From positions 1 through 53,695 of the forward strand of contig NZ_FNEX01000029.1 of assembly GCF_900100435.1 (NCBI RefSeq): DNA of 53,695 nucleotides. Reading direction: 5' to 3'. The position numbers and the translations under genes are program-made. Below are positions 25,696-35,342 of this stretch, in pieces. Every line of letters begins with the position of its first letter. Position 1 is the first letter of the stretch. The notes under the pieces were generated by a model that worked only from the letters and a program-made list of their open reading frames with translations, did not search any database and was not told the origin of the DNA. The DNA comes from Pedobacter sp. ok626 (lineage in GTDB: Bacteria; Bacteroidota; Bacteroidia; Sphingobacteriales; Sphingobacteriaceae).

Positions 25696-26394
25696 ATGAA
25701 TCCATTATTTCTAATTCCAGTAGTACTAGTAATTGCAGGTGTGTGTTTTATGATATATATGAACAAAAAGCACCAATCAGCAAAATCAGAAATAGACTTA
25801 GATTTTGAAAGAAATAAATATGATGCTTACAAACAAGAAGTTTTAGCACAAGATTTCCCGCAAATAAAGCAATGGATGAAAGGAAAATCAATAGATGCGT
25901 ATACCTCTGCATCTGTACCTCAATCTACAGCAAATAAAGTCCAGGATATTATAAGTGATGGCATAAAAAACGTAGCACTCTCTGCAATTGGTGTAAAGCT
26001 TAGACGAATAGAAACCGAATGTTTTTGGGTGTTAAGCGGCAGTGATTTACATTTTTTCAGTACCAATACTGTTGGCGAATTAGATGAACATATTGTTTTT
26101 GACATTTTTCGAATTGAAGAAGCAAAGCTTCAATATGGAGGTATATTAAAATCGCAGTTAGGTGCTTACTCAAAATCTTCGGAAGAATATTTACCAAAAA
26201 TACACATCATCACATTTAACATCGATGGTACTCCTTTGTCACTTGAAATACACGACAGATTAAATTATGTACCAGACCCAACGGATATTTTAAACTTGAA
26301 CAAACAGTTAATGACAAGAGCCAAATATCAAGTTGTGGGTGAAAAATTTGTGAAAATATTGCAAGACAAGTTCCAAAATCTGCAATTAGCATAG
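25696..26394 (+). CDS. Hypothetical membrane-anchored protein
   Basis: A 232-residue protein with one N-terminal membrane segment (LFLIPVVLVIAGVCFMIYM) and a large cytoplasmic domain. That domain has a beta-rich core (FWVLSGSDLHFFSTNTVGE, then HIITFNIDGTPLSLEI) reminiscent of pleckstrin-like folds, but I cannot assign it. It begins 13 bases after the previous gene and five bases before the DUF1266 gene, so the three are one transcript. Confidence 0.65.
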   Translation: MNPLFLIPVVLVIAGVCFMIYMNKKHQSAKSEIDLDFERNKYDAYKQEVLAQDFPQIKQWMKGKSIDAYTSASVPQSTANKVQDIISDGIKNVALSAIGVKLRRIETECFWVLSGSDLHFFSTNTVGELDEHIVFDIFRIEEAKLQYGGILKSQLGAYSKSSEEYLPKIHIITFNIDGTPLSLEIHDRLNYVPDPTDILNLNKQLMTRAKYQVVGEKFVKILQDKFQNLQLA

Positions 26395-26398
26395 TTAT

Positions 26399-27112
26399 AT
26401 GAGCATATTTTCGAAATTTATTAACGCATTTAAAAATATAAGGTTAAACGATAAAAATGTAGTAATTGGCCTACAGTTAGACCATCTGTTAATTAGTTCA
26501 ATGTATGCAGAACAACAATCTGCCTATCTTAATTCTTATGAAACCGGACTTGATAAAGGGACATTAAAAACAATTTTAGAAGATTATTGGCAAATCTTTG
26601 ATAAAAATGATGCGGATGAAATTCTTTCAGATTTGCAAAGTAGAAATAGAGACGAGTACTTAGATATTGTGTATAATGCCTTTGAAGATAGAGAGAATTA
26701 CGCAGCTATTTTAAAATCCAATTTACCGGGTGAAGAAGAAGTTTTTAAACACTATTTAGAAATATATCGAAAATTAAGCAATGTTGTACCCGAGCTTATA
26801 GAACAGGATGTAATCCAGAATTTCTCAGCTATTAAAAATATAAGAGACACTGCCTGGAATTATGGAAGAGGCGCATTTTTATCCCGCTGTTGTTACGAAG
26901 CAGGCTATATTTCTGAAGTAGAATTGATAGAATATTTACAGAAATCACATACAGAGCTAAGAAACTATTGCAGAACCTGGAAAGAATACACAACCAGTTA
27001 TATTTTCGGAAGAGCAATTTGGGGTGGTTCAAACAACGATGGAATGATACAAATCGCAGACGATCTCCTGAATAGTGAAAAAAGCCCATTGAAAAATAAA
27101 ATCTATCTCTAA
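26399..27112 (+). CDS. DUF1266 domain protein
   Basis: The C-terminal half of this 237-residue protein matches DUF1266: AWNYGRGAFLSRCCYEAGYI, then EYLQKSHTELRNYCRTWKEY and YIFGRAIWGG. The N-terminal half is helical with QLDHLLISSMYAEQQ. The family occurs in accessory clusters and its function is unknown; some members are near contact-dependent toxins. It ends the three-gene string and is followed by an inverted repeat at 27117-27162. Confidence 0.8.
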   Translation: MSIFSKFINAFKNIRLNDKNVVIGLQLDHLLISSMYAEQQSAYLNSYETGLDKGTLKTILEDYWQIFDKNDADEILSDLQSRNRDEYLDIVYNAFEDRENYAAILKSNLPGEEEVFKHYLEIYRKLSNVVPELIEQDVIQNFSAIKNIRDTAWNYGRGAFLSRCCYEAGYISEVELIEYLQKSHTELRNYCRTWKEYTTSYIFGRAIWGGSNNDGMIQIADDLLNSEKSPLKNKIYL

Positions 27113-27116
27113 AGAA

Positions 27117-27162
27117 TGCGGGTCAGCCTCCACAATTTGACATTAATGCGGGGCTGACCAGC
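27117..27162. repeat. Inverted repeat behind the DUF1266 gene
   Basis: TGCGGGTCAGCC (27117-27128) pairs with GGCTGACCAGCA (27152-27163) with one mismatch. There is no T-run. The words AATGCGGG occur on both arms as a direct repeat. It separates the three-gene string from the following lipoprotein and could be a recombination or cassette-end structure. Confidence 0.6.
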
Positions 27163-27243
27163 AAAAGTTCGACAGTTGTACTATTATTGAACATTAGTAA
27201 TAAATTCGGCTTTTGTGCTTCCCCCTCAGTTTGGCGGAATAAA

Positions 27244-27897
27244 ATGAAATTCAATATGAAATTTAGACTTTTAATTTTGCTTTTAGTAATTTTTGGTTGT
27301 GAAACTAAAAAAACGGAAACAGAAAAAACTGTTCAAACAAAAATTGAAATAGAAAACAAAAAGTTTTTTATTGGTAATATCAATAATGACAAAGAAAATG
27401 ACACTGCATTTATAAGTTTGAAACGGAATATAGAAACTGATGAAATTGAATGCGGACAAAGTAATTGTTTGATAAATATTGAATTTACAGGAAATATTCC
27501 CAAAATAAGCTTTGACCAAAGTTTGGGGATTTTTATTTCTAAAACGGAAGATTTGAATGACGATAAAGCAAATGAAATAATAATTTTTTCTCGAACCAAT
27601 GAAGGTTACTGGAATAATATTTCGGTTTGGTCTTTTAAAGACAGAAAGTGGAATGAAATTGCAAAAACCAAAGCATTTATATCAGAAAATCTAGATTTTG
27701 AAAATAGGATAACTAAAGAAGACGGCAACTATTATTTAATTGGAGAAAATCAATGGGAAGAAGATGAAAACGGAGATTGTAAAAAAATAAAGGTCAAGAT
27801 ATCCCGCCACATTAAAAAGCAGCCAGCAAAAAAATCTTCAATTGAAGATAGAAGAACCTCCAGCAGAAGATTTACGAACTACCTCAAAACTTGCTAA
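27244..27897 (+). CDS. Hypothetical lipoprotein with altered C-terminus
   Basis: A 217-residue protein with a lipoprotein signal (KFRLLILLLVIFGC, cysteine at residue 19 from this start) and a repeat-like beta region (IGNINNDKENDTAFISL, then FISKTEDLNDDKANEIIIF) typical of proteins with calcium-binding FG-GAP-like repeats. Two ATGs (27244 and 27256) fit the signal; the open frame from 27187 does not. The last 28 residues, from about KISRHIKKQ onward, are strongly basic and run into the RFTN-type gene remnant, so the natural C-terminus was probably lost and replaced by read-through. Confidence 0.65.
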   Translation: MKFNMKFRLLILLLVIFGCETKKTETEKTVQTKIEIENKKFFIGNINNDKENDTAFISLKRNIETDEIECGQSNCLINIEFTGNIPKISFDQSLGIFISKTEDLNDDKANEIIIFSRTNEGYWNNISVWSFKDRKWNEIAKTKAFISENLDFENRITKEDGNYYLIGENQWEEDENGDCKKIKVKISRHIKKQPAKKSSIEDRRTSSRRFTNYLKTC

Positions 27898-27958
27898 TAT
27901 TGGCCAGACGCTGCAAATCTTCCACAAATTGGTTCGTGAATCTTTCGCGGTGGGCTAC
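27884..27958 (-). pseudogene. C-terminal gene remnant, RFTNQF family
   Basis: The minus strand encodes VAHRERFTNQFVEDLQRLAN and ISKF before a stop at 27884. It is the sister of the remnant at 12514-12609. Differences between the two are mostly synonymous or conservative, which shows the frame was under selection when they separated. The upstream part is lost. Confidence 0.5.
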
Positions 27959-27989
27959 AAAAGGCCTAGTTTGCGAACTAGGCCTTTTT
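27959..27989. terminator. Bidirectional terminator between convergent genes
   Basis: AAAAGGCCTAGTT (27959-27971), a four-base loop, AACTAGGCCTTTTT (27976-27989). It is a perfect stem with A and T ends. It serves the lipoprotein from one side and the phospholipase operon from the other. Confidence 0.9.
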
Positions 27990-28047
27990 AATTCACAAAA
28001 ACCTAACTTACTGTAAGTTAAAAAAATCCATCAAAACAGGACATTTT

Positions 28048-30558
28048 TTAAGGTTTACGTTTGGCCATTGCTGGATCAGAAATGCTGTTTAAATCATTTT
28101 CAATTCTTCCCGCATAACGCTGACTAAAGGCGTCATTGCCCCCTAATGTTATGGTAAAATCATACCATCCACCTGATCTGCCCGACTCAATGATGAATAC
28201 TGTCGGTTTTCCAGCTTTTAGTACCATTGTTTGCATCCTATTTCCATAAGCATTATCTGTAATAATTACCCTCTCCTGTTTTTGAGAAAGAACTGCAATA
28301 CGTACATCTCTAGTTGATTTTTTAACATTCAGCATTTTCGGTGACACTCTTACATTCAAACCAGCGAGCTTCTTCGCATCCTTGAATGACCTGAAAAAAC
28401 CATTGGCACCATAACACTCAAGCATATAGTTATCTCCAATAAAATCATCGAGCTTCCACTCGTAACTAATCTGTTCACCTGGTAATACACAGAAATTCCA
28501 CTGGTTCATTTCCAGCTCCTCAGTAGTCTTTTCCTTTTTTAAGTTGAATTTGCCAGGAGCATAAACCTGAAAAGCTCCAGCAGCACTCTTCTTCCCAAAT
28601 ACAGAATTTTCTGCCGAAAACTTTATTTCCAATATACCCTTTACATTTTGCTCAAGATTTACCTCATGCTGATAAGGCAAAGCATTTGAAGGCTTTGTAC
28701 CAGGTTCTTGTGCCGGATACAAATCGCCGATATTGCCTCTTTTTATCGCCTCATCAATAGCTGATTGCTGAACTGCCCTGAAATTTCCTGGAAGCGGTTT
28801 ATTTTTTGCAGCATAAATACTCTCAATAAATCGATTACGATCGAGGTGTCCAATTTCGAGGGCCTGTTCATTAGCTGGGCGAAATGCAGAAGTAAGATCC
28901 CCACATACGCTTCTTCTCCAGGAACTTATGTTGGTTTCTTTCACACTTTTACCTGTTTTGACCTCGATAAAATGTTCTAAAAATTGCAGGCAGGAGGTAT
29001 GATCAAATATCTGCGAATTTACATATCCACCCTTTGTCCATGGCGAAGCAATAACCATAGGCACTCTAAAACCTAGTCCAACCGGACTATCTGCACCTTC
29101 ATTTTGTTCGAGTTTTGGATCAAAGCCGGAAAATTCAGTTTCTGTATTGATTCCTGCGGAGGTTTTCCCAGTATATGGACGTCTACTGTGAGGCGGAACA
29201 AAAGGAGATTGATGGTCGAAATAGCCATCACTTTCATCATAAGTCAATACAAAAATGGTCTTTTTCCAAACCTCTTCATTTTTGGTCAATATGTCCAGCA
29301 CTTCGGAGATATACCAGGCACCATGCCAAGGCGAACCCGGATGATCAGAAAAGCGACATGGGGCAACTAACCAAGATACCATAGGCAAATCTCCATTATT
29401 CACATCCTTTCTGAATTGGTGAAGAATGTCGCCTTTAGGCACCGTCATTTCCCGTTTTACCCCTGCGTCATCGTATTCAATGTTTTCAACCTTATGGTAG
29501 TCAGGATCATTCTGATTGGTAACAAAAGCCCTTTTATGAATGTTCTTTTCAAAGTTAGTTAAATTATCAAAACCCTGCTTATTCCAGGTCTTAATAGCTT
29601 CTTGGGCTTTTGCTAAATTTTCTTTTTTCGATTGCAATTGCTTTTCTTCCTCTGCACTCTTAGGTGATTTAGCTTCCAAATGTTGTATTTCCGATGGAAG
29701 ATCAGCGATGAGTTTCTGCACGTAGTTAACGTGTGCCGGATGAAAACGCACATTGTATTGCTTGAAAAACTCCAGACTGTTGTCTGTAAAGTTTGCCAGC
29801 CAGTCATCTTCTTCACCTTTAAATCCCACAGGAAGGCTCAATTCATTTTGATAGACTTTCCAGGGGATTTGTGCCTCTTCCAAACGTTCGGGATATGTTT
29901 TCCAGTTTACATCTTTATAATCAATCTGCCCATTGTGTACATGAGGAACAGATTTCACATCCTGCGGATTTTCTTTGATGGAACCAGACCAAAAAAAAGT
30001 TCGGTTCGCACTGGTACCAGTCAGTGTAGAACAGAAATGCTGATCACATACAGTAAATGCATCTGCTAACGCATAATAAAAAGGGATATCTTTTCGATCA
30101 TAATACCCCATAGTTAATGGCATTTGCGCATATTCCCTGCCTGCTTTTTTAGCTTCAAGCCAATTATCCATCTTACCTAGGTTACGCGCGCCAACCATAT
30201 CACTCCATGAATGTGGGAGGGAACCCATCCAGGTCGATTTAGAATTTTTAATGTCCAGTCTGAACGGTGCAAAGTTTTGTCCGGCTTTGTTTCGTTGAAA
30301 CCAGATCGGATTTCCATTAACCTGTTTGAGTGCTCTGGGGTCATTAAATCCCCTTACTCCTTTAAGTGTACCGTAGGCATGATCAAAAGAACGGTTCTCC
30401 TGCATTAAAAATACAACATGTTCGGCATCCTTATAACTGCTGCCTGCTGCTGCTTCAATAGACATCGCCTTCAACAGCGATGGAGGAATAACATTGGCAA
30501 CTGTTGTCAGTCCGGCAAATAAACTTGCCTTTTTCAAAAAATCTCTTCTTGATTCCAT
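28048..30558 (-). CDS. Phospholipase C, phosphocholine-specific type, Tat-exported
   Basis: An 836-residue enzyme that cuts phospholipids to diacylglycerol and a phosphorylated head group outside the cytoplasm. The start MESRRDFLKKASLFAGL is a twin-arginine signal, so I take the ATG at 30558 and not the one at 30588. The catalytic phosphoesterase domain shows MQENRSFDHAYGTLKGVRGF and YDESDGYFDH. Two C-terminal DUF756 beta domains (about 630-710 and 730-820) complete the usual architecture. It ends the SusC-SusD operon, 60 bases behind susD, which suggests that the transporter takes up products of this enzyme. Confidence 0.92.
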   Translation of the reverse strand: MESRRDFLKKASLFAGLTTVANVIPPSLLKAMSIEAAAGSSYKDAEHVVFLMQENRSFDHAYGTLKGVRGFNDPRALKQVNGNPIWFQRNKAGQNFAPFRLDIKNSKSTWMGSLPHSWSDMVGARNLGKMDNWLEAKKAGREYAQMPLTMGYYDRKDIPFYYALADAFTVCDQHFCSTLTGTSANRTFFWSGSIKENPQDVKSVPHVHNGQIDYKDVNWKTYPERLEEAQIPWKVYQNELSLPVGFKGEEDDWLANFTDNSLEFFKQYNVRFHPAHVNYVQKLIADLPSEIQHLEAKSPKSAEEEKQLQSKKENLAKAQEAIKTWNKQGFDNLTNFEKNIHKRAFVTNQNDPDYHKVENIEYDDAGVKREMTVPKGDILHQFRKDVNNGDLPMVSWLVAPCRFSDHPGSPWHGAWYISEVLDILTKNEEVWKKTIFVLTYDESDGYFDHQSPFVPPHSRRPYTGKTSAGINTETEFSGFDPKLEQNEGADSPVGLGFRVPMVIASPWTKGGYVNSQIFDHTSCLQFLEHFIEVKTGKSVKETNISSWRRSVCGDLTSAFRPANEQALEIGHLDRNRFIESIYAAKNKPLPGNFRAVQQSAIDEAIKRGNIGDLYPAQEPGTKPSNALPYQHEVNLEQNVKGILEIKFSAENSVFGKKSAAGAFQVYAPGKFNLKKEKTTEELEMNQWNFCVLPGEQISYEWKLDDFIGDNYMLECYGANGFFRSFKDAKKLAGLNVRVSPKMLNVKKSTRDVRIAVLSQKQERVIITDNAYGNRMQTMVLKAGKPTVFIIESGRSGGWYDFTITLGGNDAFSQRYAGRIENDLNSISDPAMAKRKP

Positions 30559-30618
30559 AATTGCTATTAGAAACAAAAGCGCGGCCATTTCTGACCACGC
30601 AATATATTGATATATTAT

Positions 30619-32124
30619 TTATTTAATCCACCAGGTAGGTTGATTGATTAAGTCATTGTTTACACCGAATTGGCGGGTAATGGCTTTATTTACCTCATCT
30701 TTATTATTGTTGTATTCAGATTGCGGATAAATCCATCTAAAGGGAATGTTTACCCCTGCTGGTCTTCGGTATGTTGGATAGCCAGTACGCAGATTACTAA
30801 AAAAGGCTGTCCATCCACCTTGGAAATAAGTTTGAAAATATTTCTGTGTGGTGATTAGCTCTATTTTTTGTTCAGTACTCAAGGCCAGGGAGAAATTATT
30901 GAGCGGTTTAGTCAGATAAATCTCTGCGGCATTTTCATTAACATAAGGAGCAAGACTTGCTGAACTGGCCAGAAGCGCTACACTATTTTCATAAAACTTG
31001 AAGTTTGCTTTTACACCGTTTTCGTACAACTGTTTAGCATCTGCTGTGATCCAGTTCTTTACAGCCGCTTCTGCCAGGATCAACTCCTGTTCTGCATAAC
31101 CGATCAGGATTCTTGGCTCGTTTACCGGATCTTTATGATAGCGTTCATTAACTTTAGATACTCTTCCCGCTACCGCTTTAACATTGGTCTCTGCATACGG
31201 AGCTGCAGGATCACCGCCTTCATAAGATGAAAAATCGGAGATGGCTTTACCTGCTTCTTTTCCTAATCTGGTTTGGGTACAGAAAAGGAACAGGCGTGGA
31301 TCTTCTCTGTCTTTTAAACGTTCTACAAAGGTCATATCCATATACATACCAGAACCAAAACCACTAGAATTAAACTCAGGGTACCTGTTATTGATTTGAT
31401 TCAGAAAAACCAATTTTGCGCTTTCATCCTTAGCAAATAGCGGTTCAGACGCATAAATTGAAGCGAATTGATTGATGATATTAAGATCTGTTTCGCCAGT
31501 GCGTTTTGATAAGGTAAGTAGTACTTTTAACCGTAAAGCATTGATGGCTTTACGCCATTTTTGGGTTGATTTTCCGAAAATGATATCACCTAAGATTTCG
31601 GAGTTATCATTCTTTAACAGGTTATTTGCATCACTAAGTTCCGCTAAAATTCCTTTAAAAACCTCTTTCTGTGTATCGTAAGCTGGTGTGTAAATTGGGC
31701 TGATGTTTTCTGCTTTTAATGCCTGACTGTAAGGAATATCTCCAAAAGTAAGTGTTAAGTTATAGAAATAGTAAGCGCGGAAAAATTTAGCCAAGGCATT
31801 ATATGATGTTAGCTTTAATTTTGTGGCTTCTTCATCCATTTTAACCACATTTCTTAAATTGTTAAAAGCATCAAAATTAGAACGGTTCCATTTGTAGTAT
31901 TGTTCCAGGTTTTCACCATCACTCTGAACCAACATTTTGTTCGCATAAAGCGGACCGGTGCCACCAAATTCCTGAAACGCGGTCCACTCAATTTTTGTAA
32001 GTAACAGTTGAGGATGCGTTTCCTTCGCATTATTGGGATTTGTATTTAATTCTACCAGGTCTTTTTTACACGAAACGGTAAAAAGACAGGCTGCTATTAC
32101 GCATATATTGAATAAATTCTTCAT
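30619..32124 (-). CDS. SusD/RagB-family lipoprotein (SusD-like_2)
   Basis: A 501-residue outer-membrane lipoprotein; the signal ends with FTVSC (cysteine at residue 19). KKDLVELNTNPNNAKETHP after the cysteine and a helical, TPR-containing body are typical of the SusD-like_2 group, as is a C-terminal FRWIYPQSEYNNNK. SusD proteins sit as a lid on a SusC barrel and catch the ligand. It starts 20 bases after the SusC stop. The ligand is inferred from the phospholipase behind it. Confidence 0.92.
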   Translation of the reverse strand: MKNLFNICVIAACLFTVSCKKDLVELNTNPNNAKETHPQLLLTKIEWTAFQEFGGTGPLYANKMLVQSDGENLEQYYKWNRSNFDAFNNLRNVVKMDEEATKLKLTSYNALAKFFRAYYFYNLTLTFGDIPYSQALKAENISPIYTPAYDTQKEVFKGILAELSDANNLLKNDNSEILGDIIFGKSTQKWRKAINALRLKVLLTLSKRTGETDLNIINQFASIYASEPLFAKDESAKLVFLNQINNRYPEFNSSGFGSGMYMDMTFVERLKDREDPRLFLFCTQTRLGKEAGKAISDFSSYEGGDPAAPYAETNVKAVAGRVSKVNERYHKDPVNEPRILIGYAEQELILAEAAVKNWITADAKQLYENGVKANFKFYENSVALLASSASLAPYVNENAAEIYLTKPLNNFSLALSTEQKIELITTQKYFQTYFQGGWTAFFSNLRTGYPTYRRPAGVNIPFRWIYPQSEYNNNKDEVNKAITRQFGVNNDLINQPTWWIK

Positions 32125-32144
32125 TCTTGTTTTTGTTGATGATG

Positions 32145-35100
32145 TTAAAACTTCAGGTTAATAGAACAGCCAAGGTATCTGGATGATGGATCTTGTAAAT
32201 CAGAATCCGTCCCGAAATCAGGATCCAGGTATGGCATTTTTTTCCACATGGCCAGGTTATAACCATATAAACTCACATCTAGTGCCTTTACTTTACCCAT
32301 TTTAATCAATTTTGTCATGTCGTATCCAACAGAAACCCTGCGGAGCTTAATGAACGAACGGTCGAACGTATTGGCAAATTTGCTGTTTTCTTCTTCCGTT
32401 ACCCTAGCTCTGTATGGGTATTGCTGACTCCATGTTTGCCAGCTTACTGCCCTTGTATTTGGCGCATAAGTACGGGTATCTGAAACTACGTTTCCACTAA
32501 TGTCTCGTGTCAGACTTCCCCCAGTTACCACCACACCAGTTGGCACATAAACAGGTTTACCTGCCGCATACTCCTGGTCACGGTATTCTGTTGATGCAGG
32601 ATGTTTTCCTCCCCACCACATTTTCTCAATGGTAGTAGAGTTCATCAGGCCACCCCATGCACCATCAATGTCTACATTAACTGTGAAATCTTTAATTTTA
32701 AAGCTATTTAAGAAGCCCACTCTCCAGGTTGGATCAATGTTGCCAACTTTTCTTTGGAATGGATCTCTAATCGGCAAACCACTGTTGGCATCAAGGATTA
32801 GCTGACCGTCTGCACTTTTTTCCCAAACTGTAGAATAGTAGCTGTCTGCACGGTCGCCCACTACCAGGTTTCCGAATTTAGGGTTGTTGCCATAAATCTC
32901 AGTCAGCTTTCGGATCGAAGACGACCAGTTCAGATTTAAGTTCCAGCTAAAATTCGGGTTTACAATTGGCTTAACACCCAATACTACTTCATAACCATTG
33001 GTTTGGTATTTGTTTCCATTTACTTTGCGCGTACTAAATCCGGAAGCCTGTGATATATTCAGATCGATGATCTGGTTCTCATCTAAAATGTGGTAATAAG
33101 TAAAGTCTATACTCAATTTGTTTTTAAAGAGCGTTGAGGATAAGCCCAGCTCATACGAGGTAGATTTTTCGGGTTTGATGTTTGGGTTTACCAGCCCCGA
33201 TCCATAACTTACCGAAGGTGTACTTTCGTAAGTTACATCCTTTGTATAAACGGACTGGATGCTATATGGTGTTAAATCGTTAGATACCTTTGCCCATGAT
33301 GCATTCAGTTTTACGTAATCTATCGCCTTTGGCATTTTTAGGTATTGAGATACAATGGTACTGATGGAGGCCGATGGATAGAAATAGGAATTTGAACCTG
33401 CAGGCAGGGTAGAAGACCAGTCGTTACGTGCGGTTACATTCAGGTAAACTGCATCAAATAAATCCAGGTTGGCAGAACCATAAACACTCTGTATTTCTTT
33501 TTCCTCTAAGGAATTGGAAGCTTGAACAGGACCTTGTGTATTGTTTAAGCTGTAGACAAAAGGAACGATAATTCCGTCAGTACTCTGGTATTGTTGTCTG
33601 TAATTTCTGGTAAATTTTGAAGCTCCTGCATTTAAGGTAAAACCAACTTTTTCGGTCAGACTTTTTGTATAGGTAGCTAAGAAATCGGCATCGAAGTTTG
33701 TCTGGTTGCTGCTCCAGTTTTTGTAGTCTCCATTTCTGGAATCATCGTAATTCATGTAAGATTTAGGACTCTGCCTATCTTCGAACAGGTTCGAAGTTCT
33801 CAGGTTTGCTCTGGCTTGTAAAGTCAAACCAGGTGCAGCTGTCCACGCCAACCTCATTAATCCATCCACGGTGTTTTTATTGTGCACCTGATTCAGCTCA
33901 TAAGCTGCAAAATAAGGGTTATTGTACCATGCATAGTTGTAATTTGCTTGTCTATAACCTTCAAGCCCGGGAACATACATGTGGTCTTTCAACTCCTGAC
34001 CATTTACGTCATCACCCATCCAGATCAGAATGGTATACATGTGGTTTTTAGGGCCATAACCATAACGAGGGAAATTTGGTGAATACACTTTGTTGTAAGA
34101 TAAGCTGGCTTCGGCAACAAGATTTTTAGCAAGGTTATAGGTTCCGCTAAAATTCAATCCGCCGGTAGACAAATTGGTGTTTGGTACTTGTCCTTTTTGA
34201 AAGGCTTGTTTTGCCGAAAAATAAAGCTGGGCATTTTCGCTTTTGTATGCCAGTGACAGGTGGTTATCGGTTACGATGCCCGTACCCAGAAAATTATTGA
34301 GGTTGTCATGACGTACCCAGTCTGTCGGTACTCTTTCATATCTCGCCTTATCGTCGTAAATGGTTCCTGCAACGTTACCCCACCATGGAATAACTGTTCC
34401 GGTTTGTTTATCTCTGATCGGGCTGTTCCACTGTCTTACCTTAATTCCTGTCCCAAATTTTGGTCCCCAGATCATATCTCCATCAGATATACCACCGTCG
34501 GCACCATCCCAAAACTCATACTTACCTTCGGAACCGTTACCATATTCTGTTTGTGTTTCCGGGAATACGGTAAATCCTGCAGTAACCATATTATTTGTAC
34601 CCACATTGATTTCCAGGCCGTCTGCTTTAGCTCTTTTGGTCGTAATAATGATCGCACCATTTTTACCCCTTGAACCATATAATGCAGATGCAGTTACGCC
34701 TTTCAGGACGTTAATATTCTCAATATCTGCAGAAGAGACATCATATAAGTTACTCTCTACCGGGATACCATCAATGACAATCAGTGGTGTTTTGCCCCTT
34801 AAACTGATCTGCGGACTTTGAAAAATACCTGTAGGGTTATTTACTGTTAAGCCGGCAACCTGACCTGTAAGTGCATTTCCGAAGTTCATGGTTTTTGCTT
34901 TGTCCAGAACTTCTGTATTTACTTCCTGAGTTGCGTAACCCAATTTACGTTTTTGCTGTTTGATACCGATTGCAGTAACTACTACCTCGTTCAATACGGC
35001 TTCTTCAACTTTTAAACTTACGTTGATGGTGCTTTTGTCAGCTACCGATATTTCTTGTGACTGGTAGCCTACCAATGAGAAGACCAATATATCTGTAGAC

Positions 35101-35342
35101 TGAGCTTTGATGGTAAATTTACCATCGCCATTGGTAGAGGATCCTCTTTTACTTCCTTTAATGAGAACGGTTACTCCTGGGAGTGGTTGTCCATTAGCAT
35201 CTTTAACCGTGCCATTGATGGTTAATTCTGCAACAGAAATTGTACTTGCAGCTTCTTTTTGGGTGGATGCAAGTGCCGTGTAATTGCTCATGATGGGAAT
35301 AAATAACAGTAATATTCCACTGAGTGTCCTTTTAAAATTCAT
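32145..35342 (-). CDS. SusC/RagA-family TonB-linked outer-membrane receptor
   Basis: A 1065-residue import channel. After a signal peptide comes a carboxypeptidase-regulatory-like domain (INGTVKDANGQPLPGVTVLI), the TonB box and plug region with the family motif LNEVVVTAIGIKQQKRKLGY, IDGIPVES and ASALYGSRGKNGAIIITTKR, and a barrel ending in YLGCSINLKF. It lacks the N-terminal STN domain that takes part in sigma/anti-sigma signalling, unlike the second SusC in this window. It leads the susC-susD-phospholipase C operon. Confidence 0.94.
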   Translation of the reverse strand: MNFKRTLSGILLLFIPIMSNYTALASTQKEAASTISVAELTINGTVKDANGQPLPGVTVLIKGSKRGSSTNGDGKFTIKAQSTDILVFSLVGYQSQEISVADKSTINVSLKVEEAVLNEVVVTAIGIKQQKRKLGYATQEVNTEVLDKAKTMNFGNALTGQVAGLTVNNPTGIFQSPQISLRGKTPLIVIDGIPVESNLYDVSSADIENINVLKGVTASALYGSRGKNGAIIITTKRAKADGLEINVGTNNMVTAGFTVFPETQTEYGNGSEGKYEFWDGADGGISDGDMIWGPKFGTGIKVRQWNSPIRDKQTGTVIPWWGNVAGTIYDDKARYERVPTDWVRHDNLNNFLGTGIVTDNHLSLAYKSENAQLYFSAKQAFQKGQVPNTNLSTGGLNFSGTYNLAKNLVAEASLSYNKVYSPNFPRYGYGPKNHMYTILIWMGDDVNGQELKDHMYVPGLEGYRQANYNYAWYNNPYFAAYELNQVHNKNTVDGLMRLAWTAAPGLTLQARANLRTSNLFEDRQSPKSYMNYDDSRNGDYKNWSSNQTNFDADFLATYTKSLTEKVGFTLNAGASKFTRNYRQQYQSTDGIIVPFVYSLNNTQGPVQASNSLEEKEIQSVYGSANLDLFDAVYLNVTARNDWSSTLPAGSNSYFYPSASISTIVSQYLKMPKAIDYVKLNASWAKVSNDLTPYSIQSVYTKDVTYESTPSVSYGSGLVNPNIKPEKSTSYELGLSSTLFKNKLSIDFTYYHILDENQIIDLNISQASGFSTRKVNGNKYQTNGYEVVLGVKPIVNPNFSWNLNLNWSSSIRKLTEIYGNNPKFGNLVVGDRADSYYSTVWEKSADGQLILDANSGLPIRDPFQRKVGNIDPTWRVGFLNSFKIKDFTVNVDIDGAWGGLMNSTTIEKMWWGGKHPASTEYRDQEYAAGKPVYVPTGVVVTGGSLTRDISGNVVSDTRTYAPNTRAVSWQTWSQQYPYRARVTEEENSKFANTFDRSFIKLRRVSVGYDMTKLIKMGKVKALDVSLYGYNLAMWKKMPYLDPDFGTDSDLQDPSSRYLGCSINLKF

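Noticed and set aside
30559..30588. Longer start of the phospholipase C gene
   Set aside because: The ten extra codons would hide the twin-arginine signal that begins at 30558.
33806..34821. Plus-strand open frames of up to 153 codons opposite the first SusC gene
   Set aside because: They are antisense shadows of a clear SusC reading frame and have no recognisable domain.
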